DNA of 64,000 bases, from positions 1-64,000 of the forward strand of contig CAJKKQ010000011.1 in NCBI GenBank assembly GCA_905200545.1, read 5' to 3'. The notes below the pieces were generated by a model. It had not been told where the DNA came from and searched no databases. It saw only the letters and a list, made by a program, of their open reading frames with translations. A program made the translations under genes and the position numbers. Numbering within the stretch: the stretch's first letter is position 1; each line of letters begins with the position of its first letter. This stretch comes from an uncultured Oscillibacter sp. Its GTDB lineage: Bacteria > Bacillota > Clostridia > Oscillospirales > Oscillospiraceae. Below, in pieces: positions 57,160 to 64,000 of this stretch.

Positions 57160-57741
57160 ATGAAATACGGAGCAAAAATGCTGCAGTGGGCGCCTTTCGC
57201 CGAGAGTGATCCGGAGCCTGCCGGGGCGCTGCCCAAGTACGGCACCCCCATGAATCTGGACGCGCTGAACAAGGTGACAGACAGTCCCACGTTTAATGAG
57301 GCCAAGGGATATGGCGACGACGCCTTGAAAGTCCATGTAGTGGAATTTAAAGAGGCAGGTATCGATGTGGAGGTCAACGAACTATCCAATGCTGTGGCCT
57401 CTGCCATCTTCGGCGCAACGCTGGAAGCGGAAGAGGGACAGGATCTTCACTTCGGCAAGGAAGATAAACCGCCTTACGGCGGACTTGCCTTTTACATCAA
57501 AAAGATGCTGGAGGGCAACGTAAAGGTCTACCAGGGGATCTATTACCCGAAAGTCAAGGCCACCATCCAGGGTGAGGAGTATTCCACCAAGGGAGAATCT
57601 ATCACCCTGGCAAATTCCAAGATCCGTTTCCTGGCGTCTGCCTGCAACAGCGGAGACTGGCAGATCAAGAGCAAGGATTTCACCACAGAGGCAGAAGCGG
57701 TCAGCTGGGTCAACGAGAAGATCAAGGCGGCCGGCGCGTAA
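57160..57741 (+). CDS. major tail protein
   Basis: 193 residues: MKYGAKMLQWAPFAESDPEP, LNKVTDSPTFNEAKGYGDDA, VEFKEAGIDVEVNELSNAVA, and KIRFLASACNSGDWQIKSKD. Matches the phage major tail tube family of siphoviruses. GGAGG upstream. Confidence 0.93.
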   Translation: MKYGAKMLQWAPFAESDPEPAGALPKYGTPMNLDALNKVTDSPTFNEAKGYGDDALKVHVVEFKEAGIDVEVNELSNAVASAIFGATLEAEEGQDLHFGKEDKPPYGGLAFYIKKMLEGNVKVYQGIYYPKVKATIQGEEYSTKGESITLANSKIRFLASACNSGDWQIKSKDFTTEAEAVSWVNEKIKAAGA

Positions 57742-57785
57742 GCGGCGGGGCCCCGTGCCCCGCCTTTTTCACAGGGAGAAAAGAC

Positions 57786-58250
57786 ATGTTGAAAACGGTT
57801 GATTTTGCATTCAACGAACAGGTGCTGCACCTCTTTTTGAACGGCGCGGCGCTGTTCGATTTCTACGATAAATACGGCGCGGAGCAGGAGATCCCGGATG
57901 TGGTTGCCGGCGAGAGCCGGAAGTCCTTCCTGGCCACCTGCTGGCTTTTGTACAAGCTCGCTGAACAGGGTGAGCTTGCCCGGCGGCAGCTGGGCCACAC
58001 GCCGGAGGACATCCCCTCTATGGGACAGCTGGCGGCGCTGCTGGGGGTCCTGGATGTGCCGAGGGCCCGGCGGGCCATCTGCGAGGCGGCTCGGCTGGGG
58101 TTTTCCATGGAGCACCCGCCCAAGCGGGAATATGAGGATCTGGGGCTTCTGGAGCTGCAAAAAAAAACGGCAGCCGGCAGAGCCGCACGGAGTATCTGGA
58201 CACGGCTACGCAGGTTCTGGGCCTGGATCTGCGGGCGGTGCAGCTGCTGA
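57786..58250 (+). CDS. tail assembly chaperone, zero-frame product (gpG-like)
   Basis: 154 codons: MLKTVDFAFNEQVLHLFLNG, YDKYGAEQEIPDVVAGESRK. A nine-A run at 58159-58167 lies in the frame before the last 28 codons, which are rich in Arg/Trp and look like read-through of the wrong frame. The conserved product probably ends near the slippery site when no shift occurs, or continues in the -1 frame. Located between tail tube and tape measure as in all long-tailed phages. Confidence 0.85.
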   Translation: MLKTVDFAFNEQVLHLFLNGAALFDFYDKYGAEQEIPDVVAGESRKSFLATCWLLYKLAEQGELARRQLGHTPEDIPSMGQLAALLGVLDVPRARRAICEAARLGFSMEHPPKREYEDLGLLELQKKTAAGRAARSIWTRLRRFWAWICGRCSC

Positions 58251-58321
58251 CGCCGGGACAGCTGGCGGATCTTGTTGAGCTGGAGATCCAGCGGGGGCGG
58301 CTCAAGCGGAAGGAGGATTGA
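58159..58321 (+). CDS. -1 frameshift extension of the tail chaperone (gpGT-like)
   Basis: In the -1 frame after the A-run the sequence reads NGSRQSRTEYLDTATQVLGL then DLRAVQLLTPGQLADLVELE, ending at 58321, 3 bases before the tape measure start. This helical, charged frame is much more gene-like than the zero frame (LRRFWAWICGRC). The slippery run A9 supports programmed -1 slippage, as for lambda gpG/gpGT. The longer fused product would be about 178 residues. Confidence 0.8.
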
Positions 58322-58324
58322 CCC

Positions 58325-60658
58325 ATGGCGGTAAGGACCATCTCCACGTCCATCAAACTGGATGGGGAGCAGGAATTTAAAAAGCAGATGTCCTCTGTGA
58401 ACTCCGAGCTGAAGAATCTGAAATCAGAGATGGCACTGGCCACGGCGGAGTTCAAGGGAAATGCCAACAGCATGGAAGCCCTGACCGCCAAGGGACAGCT
58501 CCTGCGCCGGGAATATGACCAGCAGGCGGAGAAGGTCCGGGCGCTGGAGCGGGCTGTGGAGGACGCCTCTGAGGCCTATGGAGAAGCGGACAGCCGGACG
58601 GATGCCTATAAGCGGCAGTTGAACTACGCCAGAGCCGCTCTAGCCAACCTTAACAGTGAGATCCAGGATAACGAGCGCTATCTGGATGAGGCCAAGCGCA
58701 GCGCCGACCGGTGCGCCGATTCCATCGACGAGTACGGCCGGGAAGTGCGGGAGGCGGCGGACGCCGACATTGGATCGCCGTTTTCCGGCATTGATGACGT
58801 CGTTGGAAAGCTGGGGTCAATCAAGGGGGCGCTGCTTGGCGGAGCCGCCGTGGCCGGTGTGCAAGCGGTGACAGGAGCCGTCACGCAGGTCGTAGACGCC
58901 TCGGCGGAATACCGCAAAATCATGGGGACGTTGGAAGTGTCTTCCCAAGCTGCTGGATACTCTGCTGAGGAGACGGCCCAGACCTATGAACGACTGTATT
59001 CCGTGTTGGGTGATAATCAGACGGCGGCGACTACTGTGGCCAACCTGCAAGCCATTGGCCTGAGTCAGGAAGACTTGATGGCCATTACGGACTCTGTTAT
59101 CGGCGCGTGGGCCAAATACGGAGACTCCATCCCTATCGACGGGTTGGGGGAGGCCATCAACGAGTCTATTCGCTGCGGCGAGGTCACCGGCGTTTTAGCC
59201 GATGTATTGAATTGGGGAAGTCAAGAAGGCGAGACCTTCGGCGTTAAGATGCGGGAGTCCACCGAAGCTAATAAGGAATGGAATGAATCCGTGGAGAACG
59301 CAAAGACCGCAGAGGATTATTTCAACCTTGCGCTATCCCAATGTAGCACGGATGCAGAGCGGGCAGACCTTGTCCTTCAGACGCTCGCAAAACAGGGGCT
59401 GGCGGATGCCGGACAGGCCTGGATCGACACCAACGACGACATCATTGCTGCCAATGAGTCCCAGGCGGCTTTTGAGGAGGCCCAGGCGAATCTGGGGGAA
59501 AAGCTGAGCCCATTTAAGGATGCCCTGACAGATCTTGGGACTGCAGGATTCAACTTTCTTGCTGACTGCATTGATGGCGTCAGCGGAGCCTTTCAGGATC
59601 TGGGGACCTGGTGGGAGAATACGCAGCCCAAACTTGAGAAAGGATGGGATAACTTCTGGGATAGTGTCGATGCATTTTTTGGCGTGGAGTCAAGTGAAAT
59701 CGGCGAAAATGCAGGTGAAAACATTGTCCGAGGCGTTCAGACGGGTATGAAAAACCGGGAAGATGCGCTGATGGATGATGTGGAGCAAGTCACATCTGAT
59801 ATTGAAGCTACCGCTAAGAAAAATCTGAAAATTGCCTCACCTTCCAAGGTGTTTCAAAGCATCGGAGAATATATGATGGAAGGCCTGGCCCTGGGCATGG
59901 AAAACGGCAAAGGTGAGGTCATGGAGACCGTGGAAGACCTTGTGAAGGAAGTGGAGGATCGCTTTGATGCATTCGCCGACGCTCTTTCTGTACGGCAGGA
60001 TGTGAGCGATCTCCAATACCAGCTGTGGGAGATGACAGACGGCAAGGCTGCTACCGAGGAAGAGAAGTATGCCAAACAGCTGGAATTCCTGAATCAGCAG
60101 CAGGTGGATCAGGCGGGAATTGTGGAAGCTGCCAAGGAAGCGTATCAGGCTGTGGCGGAGCAGTACGGCGAAAATAACGCAGAGTCTCTGGAATACCAGA
60201 AGACCCTGCTGCAGGAGCAACTGGCCTATGAGAAACTGTTGGAAAAGATCCAGGAAGTGATCGACGCCAAGCAGGAGCTGGCTTCCTACGATGGGACGGG
60301 GATTGGCGGTAGTCGTACAAGCGTGGACGGCAGCCATGCCGGCGGCCTTTGGCGCGTTCCCTATGACGGATATGTAGCGGAGCTCCACCGGAATGAGACT
60401 GTGCTTAATGCTCAGGAGGCTGACGTCTGGCGGTCGATGCAAGGCGCTGCACAGCCCGTTGCTGCCGTCACGGCTGCGGATCTGCGCACGGTGACAGCCT
60501 CGGCGGTAAACGCCCTGGGCACCATGAGAAGCCTCGGCGGCGGAAAGCAAGTGATTGATTTGCACGTTTATGTCGGGGAAAAAGAGTTTTACCGACAGTC
60601 TATTCACAATCTTCGAGCGGTTGAGAAAGAGATTCCGGAGGTGATGGACGACAGATGA
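58325..60658 (+). CDS. tail tape measure protein
   Basis: 777 residues. N-terminal helical region (SVNSELKNLKSEMALATAEF, AEKVRALERAVEDASEAYGE), a hydrophobic stretch GALLGGAAVAGVQAVTGAVT (about 180-200), then TAQTYERLYSVLGDNQTAAT and C-terminal helices. Length sets the tail; 777 aa suggests a rather short siphovirus tail of roughly 115 nm (about 1.5 angstrom per residue, family rule). AT content rises in 59200-59900. Confidence 0.94.
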   Translation: MAVRTISTSIKLDGEQEFKKQMSSVNSELKNLKSEMALATAEFKGNANSMEALTAKGQLLRREYDQQAEKVRALERAVEDASEAYGEADSRTDAYKRQLNYARAALANLNSEIQDNERYLDEAKRSADRCADSIDEYGREVREAADADIGSPFSGIDDVVGKLGSIKGALLGGAAVAGVQAVTGAVTQVVDASAEYRKIMGTLEVSSQAAGYSAEETAQTYERLYSVLGDNQTAATTVANLQAIGLSQEDLMAITDSVIGAWAKYGDSIPIDGLGEAINESIRCGEVTGVLADVLNWGSQEGETFGVKMRESTEANKEWNESVENAKTAEDYFNLALSQCSTDAERADLVLQTLAKQGLADAGQAWIDTNDDIIAANESQAAFEEAQANLGEKLSPFKDALTDLGTAGFNFLADCIDGVSGAFQDLGTWWENTQPKLEKGWDNFWDSVDAFFGVESSEIGENAGENIVRGVQTGMKNREDALMDDVEQVTSDIEATAKKNLKIASPSKVFQSIGEYMMEGLALGMENGKGEVMETVEDLVKEVEDRFDAFADALSVRQDVSDLQYQLWEMTDGKAATEEEKYAKQLEFLNQQQVDQAGIVEAAKEAYQAVAEQYGENNAESLEYQKTLLQEQLAYEKLLEKIQEVIDAKQELASYDGTGIGGSRTSVDGSHAGGLWRVPYDGYVAELHRNETVLNAQEADVWRSMQGAAQPVAAVTAADLRTVTASAVNALGTMRSLGGGKQVIDLHVYVGEKEFYRQSIHNLRAVEKEIPEVMDDR

Positions 60659-61032
60659 TCAATCAACTGGTTTTAAACGGCATCCTGCTGCCCAGAACCT
60701 CCCACGACCGGTACGCCTGCTGGGAGGAAGACCTCTCCGTCCAGGTGGACATGATCTCCGGCCGCCGAGTCATCGAGAGCCGGGGCAAGATCTGGAAGGC
60801 ATCCTACCAATTTGACACCATGGGCAATGAGACGCTGCGGAAGGTACTCGCTGTGCTGCGGTCCGGGGCGCCGTTCCCGGCCACCGTGCTGCCGGACAGC
60901 AGCGACGAGCCGGTGACTTCCACCTTCCTGGTGGAGAGCATCACCCAGCCTACCTTTGCCTTTGAGGTGGATGGGAAGGCTGTGTGGCACAACCTGGCCT
61001 TTACCATCCGGGAGGAAGAACCCCATGACTGA
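60655..61032 (+). CDS. small tail protein downstream of the tape measure
   Basis: 125 residues: MINQLVLNGILLPRTSHDRY, MISGRRVIESRGKIWKASYQ, FAFEVDGKAVWHNLAFTIRE. Beta-rich; likely a distal-tail or tail-tip component by position, but not a full Dit protein by length. Overlaps the tape measure gene by 4 bases (ATGA). Confidence 0.75.
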   Translation: MINQLVLNGILLPRTSHDRYACWEEDLSVQVDMISGRRVIESRGKIWKASYQFDTMGNETLRKVLAVLRSGAPFPATVLPDSSDEPVTSTFLVESITQPTFAFEVDGKAVWHNLAFTIREEEPHD

Positions 61033-61035
61033 GTT

Positions 61036-61052
61036 GTGTCCGATTCGGACAC
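61036..61052. repeat. 17-bp palindrome site 9
   Basis: Perfect GTGTCCGATTCGGACAC, 3 bases past the stop of the small tail gene and just upstream of the GGAGAGGAGGAG of the next gene. It creates an in-frame GTG (61036) that could extend that gene by 12 codons, but ATG 61072 is better placed. Confidence 0.9.
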
Positions 61053-61071
61053 CGGAGAGGAGGAGAGCGGC

Positions 61072-63315
61072 ATGATCCAAACCAGCGCGGAATACCAGGC
61101 GGCCATCGTGGGAAGTCCCCGACGCATCGAGATCCTGGCCACGGTGAACATCTCGGATCCGGACATGGAGTACGGGGAAGTCACCATGGACAGCCAGGCG
61201 CCCTGGAGCCAGCCGGAGACCATCCGCGACAAGGTCTTCTCCGCGCCGCCCCGGTACGAAACGCTGGAGCGGGGGCGCTGGCTGCTGGACGGCCGGGGGG
61301 CCATCTTCCCAGATGACTACCAGGTGCCGGAGCCCATGGGAGCAGTCAACGACAATCGCTCCAGAGACGATGGGACGTTTTCTCCGGTGGCCTATCTGGT
61401 GCAGCCCATTGCCAAGGTGGACGTGCTGCAGGCTTTCAGCCTGTTCTTTTCCTCAGACCCGGTGGACGGCGTCCCCAAGGACTTTACCGTGGAGGTGCTC
61501 AGCGGAGGGCAGGTGTTCTACACCAAGACCGTCACCGGCAACACGGCCACAGAGCTGGCCTTTGACGGATTTACCGTCTACACCCCCACAGACATCCGGC
61601 TGACGGTGACCCGGTGGAGCCTGCCCGGCCGCCGGCTGCGGCTGCTGGAATTGATCCCCGGCGTCTTTGAGCGCTGGAGCGGCCGGGTCCTGGTGAGCTT
61701 TAATTGCGTACATAACGGGGATTTCTCCTGCCTGACCCTGCCATACGGCACCATGGAGATCACCCTGGACAACCAGTCCCGGCGCTTTGAGCCCCGGAAA
61801 AAAGACTCTCTCTTTGCCTCCATCGAAGACCGGCAGGGAATCGAACCCTATATCGGCGTGCGGCTGCCCTCCGGCGCCTATGAGCGGGTGAAGCTGGGGG
61901 TCTTCTACCAGGCCGGAGACGGCTGGAAGACCTCCACCAACGATCCCTATATCTCCTGGAGCCTGGTGGATATCGTAGGCCTTGTGGCGAACCGAACTTA
62001 TCTGCCGCCCTCTCCGCTGCCTACTACCCTGGCTGGCTGGTTTGCCTCCGTGGTGGCCCAGCTGGGAGAAAATTTCAAAAATCGCTACCATGTTGACCAA
62101 AACTATGCAAATCTCCCGGTCACGGCCAATAGTATTGAGGACGTTTCCGGCAAGAAGTGCGGCGACATCCTCCGCTGGGCCTGCATGGCTACCGGTACTT
62201 GGCCCCGGGCGGATGCCGAGAACGGCAATCTGATGGCAGAGCCGCTGTGGGACCAGGGCAACAAGGTGACGCTGGACAACCTCACCGCCTACCCAACTAT
62301 GAAAGCCAACAAGTCCATCGCGGCGCTGATCTTCACCCTGGCGGACACGAACAAGACGGAGTATGTGGTCTCCGGCAACTCCGCCAGCAGCGAGGACACC
62401 GTGAGCATCTCCAACCCCTTCATCCACACCCAGGCCCAGGCCCTGGCAGCGGCCCGGCAGATCCTCAGTTGCTACGGCGGAAACATCTTTGAAACCAACG
62501 GCCGGGGAGATCCCAGCAGCGAGATCGGAGACGTGGACGTCATGTGGCTGGACGAAAGTACCGCGGCCACCGCCCGGCGCATGATGCAGAGTTTCCCCAT
62601 CCGGGACGGCGTGCTGCAGGGAGCCCAGGTGAAGGCCATCCAGGCGGACGGCAGCTATCTCTTCGAAAACTGCGCCGTTATCACCCAGAGCGGCCAGTGG
62701 CAGGCCCCGCCCGGCGTGGAGCAGCTGTTCCTTGCTGTTGGCCAGGGAGCCCAGGGCGGCATGCGGGGCCAGGACGGAAGCCTATCTCAGGGGGACCGGC
62801 CCTCCATCAACGTGGACACAGGCTCCATGAGCGGCGGAACCTACAACGCCGATTACGGCCAGAAGGGTGACGACGGTGTTGGGGGGAAGATCTGGTACGG
62901 CGCCATCCCCATCAATCCCCAGCAGATCTTCGACGTCCACATCGGGGAGGGCGGCGCACCGTCGGAGACTTACGGCATCTCTGGCAGCATGGGAGGGGAG
63001 ACCACCTTCGGGGCTTATTCCAGTGCCAATGGACAGGTTTTTGCCAACGGATATACGGACATCCGAAACGGCGCTGTCTACGGCAGAACCGGCGTCAAGG
63101 CCCCCGTGGACGGGTCCTCCGACGGCGCTGCAGGAGGCGCCGGCGGGGAGCCCGGTATTGGAGAATGGAACAAGGCCAGCCTGATCATCCCGGGGTCCGG
63201 ACGCAAGATCTATTACACATACTGGAGAGTTCTCAAAGAACCAGGTAAGGGCAAGATCCCCAGCAAAGGCGCGAACGGATTCGTTTTGGTCTGGTGGGAT
63301 AAGCCGGAGGCATGA
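61072..63315 (+). CDS. phage tail protein with glycine-rich C-terminus
   Basis: 747 residues from ATG 61072 (AGAGGAGGAG upstream). N-terminal about 480 residues are a tail-tip/Tal-like beta protein (GTMEITLDNQSRRFEPRKKD, GIEPYIGVRLPSGAYERVKL); after about 490 the sequence is glycine-rich (QGAQGGMRGQDGSLSQGDRP, GSSDGAAGGAGGEPGIG), as in receptor-binding or adhesin-like domains with GxxG turns. Probably the tail tip protein carrying host recognition. Confidence 0.82.
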   Translation: MIQTSAEYQAAIVGSPRRIEILATVNISDPDMEYGEVTMDSQAPWSQPETIRDKVFSAPPRYETLERGRWLLDGRGAIFPDDYQVPEPMGAVNDNRSRDDGTFSPVAYLVQPIAKVDVLQAFSLFFSSDPVDGVPKDFTVEVLSGGQVFYTKTVTGNTATELAFDGFTVYTPTDIRLTVTRWSLPGRRLRLLELIPGVFERWSGRVLVSFNCVHNGDFSCLTLPYGTMEITLDNQSRRFEPRKKDSLFASIEDRQGIEPYIGVRLPSGAYERVKLGVFYQAGDGWKTSTNDPYISWSLVDIVGLVANRTYLPPSPLPTTLAGWFASVVAQLGENFKNRYHVDQNYANLPVTANSIEDVSGKKCGDILRWACMATGTWPRADAENGNLMAEPLWDQGNKVTLDNLTAYPTMKANKSIAALIFTLADTNKTEYVVSGNSASSEDTVSISNPFIHTQAQALAAARQILSCYGGNIFETNGRGDPSSEIGDVDVMWLDESTAATARRMMQSFPIRDGVLQGAQVKAIQADGSYLFENCAVITQSGQWQAPPGVEQLFLAVGQGAQGGMRGQDGSLSQGDRPSINVDTGSMSGGTYNADYGQKGDDGVGGKIWYGAIPINPQQIFDVHIGEGGAPSETYGISGSMGGETTFGAYSSANGQVFANGYTDIRNGAVYGRTGVKAPVDGSSDGAAGGAGGEPGIGEWNKASLIIPGSGRKIYYTYWRVLKEPGKGKIPSKGANGFVLVWWDKPEA

Positions 63316-63316
63316 T

Positions 63317-64000
63317 ATGAGTTTTGATTTTTCAACCTTGATCACAGACCGCAAGAAATCCGATGCGGACTATGCCCGGGCGCTGATGGGCAGGATCACA
63401 AATGGCACCGCCACGGAAGAGGAGCTGGCAGAGTGGAATGCCGCCGCGCTGAAAGGGGTCTATGACTATACCGATTTGAACCGTGTCACAGCCGCCATGG
63501 ATGCAGTAAACCAGCTTCTTTCTGAAACTGGTCATAAGACTGGGTATCAGCCTGTAAAAGTGCATCCGGGTAGTTCTTCCGATTTCCCGGATGGCTACAC
63601 AGAACTGGAATCCATTGAGTCAACGGGGACTCAATACATCAAGATTCCTTATTATCCAAATCAAAATACAAGGGTAGTTTTAGATTATCTACCCAAAAGC
63701 ACAAACAATACGATCTTGTTCGGCAGCCGTACATCTACAAGTTCTTCCGATCTGTTCTTAATTCTTCATGCGAGTGACACGAACAGTTTACGAACAGATT
63801 TCGGGGGATCAAAAGTAACAACGGGCATGAATCCAGACATTAGAACAGTCATTGATAAAGACCAGAACAAGACTAAAATCTTGGGTCAATCTTTTTACTC
63901 TGGGGCTGCAACATTTACGTGCAAGTATCCTATGGGCATCTTCTGCGGAAATACAGGGGGGTCTTATACTCAACTATCATCCTATGTATTGTATTCTTGC
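63317..64000 (+). CDS. tail fibre / receptor-binding protein, N-terminal part
   Basis: Begins MSFDFSTLITDRKKSDADYA with ATG 63317 overlapping the preceding stop region; continues past the window edge. The first 70 residues (MGRITNGTATEEELAEWNAA, YDYTDLNRVTAAMDAVNQLL) are the conserved attachment domain of such phage fibre proteins. The visible rest (TQYIKIPYYPNQNTRVVLDY, NNTILFGSRTSTSSSD) looks like a laminin-G-type carbohydrate-binding fold. The segment after 63600 is AT-richer than the phage average, as variable host-range regions often are. Confidence 0.85.
   Translation, partial: MSFDFSTLITDRKKSDADYARALMGRITNGTATEEELAEWNAAALKGVYDYTDLNRVTAAMDAVNQLLSETGHKTGYQPVKVHPGSSSDFPDGYTELESIESTGTQYIKIPYYPNQNTRVVLDYLPKSTNNTILFGSRTSTSSSDLFLILHASDTNSLRTDFGGSKVTTGMNPDIRTVIDKDQNKTKILGQSFYSGAATFTCKYPMGIFCGNTGGSYTQLSSYVLYSC

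Larger units (their letters stand above)
33583..64000. mobile_element. integrated siphovirus-type prophage (right end outside window)
   Basis: From the 3' end of tRNA-Ser(GCU): integrase, lysogeny arm on the minus strand, divergent early region, replication and partition genes, then packaging, capsid and tail genes in canonical order up to the window edge. No attR is visible, so the length is at least 30.4 kb. All structural genes through the tape measure look intact. The exact left junction cannot be fixed without attR; a recombination point in the tRNA T arm to CCA is the usual case. Confidence 0.92.

Noticed and set aside
61036..61071. GTG start at 61036 for the tail protein
   Set aside because: It lies inside the palindrome and lacks a ribosome site; ATG 61072 follows AGAGGAGGAG.

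Overview
The window comes from a GC-rich anaerobic Firmicute, most probably a gut Clostridia of the Oscillospiraceae type. This is an inference from several signs: AGGAGG ribosome binding sites, anaerobic ribonucleotide reductase (nrdD/nrdG), 2-hydroxyacyl-CoA dehydratase with its activase, many small radical SAM and flavin proteins, and intrinsic terminators. It divides at about 33.6 kb into a host chromosomal part and an integrated siphovirus-type prophage that runs off the right end.

Host part (1-33.6 kb). 1-6.8 kb: a LysR regulator (cut by the window edge) diverges from a row of co-directional redox and small-molecule genes (acetyltransferase, FMN reductase, hydrolase, cyclophilin-like lipoprotein, carboxymuconolactone decarboxylase-cupin), then an AmmeMemoRadiSam pair and a flavin reductase. 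6.9-10.1 kb: small metabolic or hypothetical genes, including one gene split by an in-frame TGA. 10.1-14.1 kb: nrdG and nrdD diverge from a radical SAM gene, with a tandem NrdR-box-like element upstream of nrdD. 14.1-19.8 kb: AlbA/Schlafen-type regulator, AIM24-like protein, and a two-gene 2-hydroxyacyl-CoA dehydratase operon. 20-27.6 kb: a deleted MFS pump diverging from a MarR gene, a TetR gene, an ABC-ATPase-like gene, a YcxB-like protein, an exonuclease and a Nudix hydrolase. 27.8-33 kb: a patch of phage-like or mobile genes (a phage gene pair separated by a pentanucleotide-periodic tract, an ECF sigma/membrane protein pair, a DUF4417 protein), then tRNA-Pro and two tRNA-Ser genes.

Prophage (about 33.6 kb to beyond 64 kb). 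A tyrosine integrase lies next to tRNA-Ser(GCU). The leftward lysogeny arm holds a restriction-like HsdR-N protein, a lipoprotein and a self-cleaving XRE/S24 repressor. The rightward early region holds small HTH genes, an initiator with lambda-O-like iterons inside the gene, DnaB helicase, ParA, ParB, SSB and many small genes. A short leftward island with a perfect consensus promoter encodes two tiny membrane peptides and a ribbon-helix-helix-like protein. Then follow an HUH Rep-like protein, HNH endonuclease, DNA methylase, terminase, portal, ClpP-type protease, HK97 capsid, connectors, tail tube, frameshifted tail chaperone, tape measure and tail proteins.

The most striking unexplained signal is a 17-bp odd palindrome, GTGTCCGAWTCGGACAC. 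It occurs nine times (seven perfect, two with one mismatch), only in the prophage, mostly at gene starts or junctions and once in the 5' end of parB. It could be a dispersed centromere for ParB, or a stoperator-like silencing site. The immunity region carries different AT-rich repeats, so the CI-like repressor is not automatically its reader. With integrase, ParAB, an internal theta-type origin and a HUH Rep together, the element may alternate between an integrated and a plasmid-like state.
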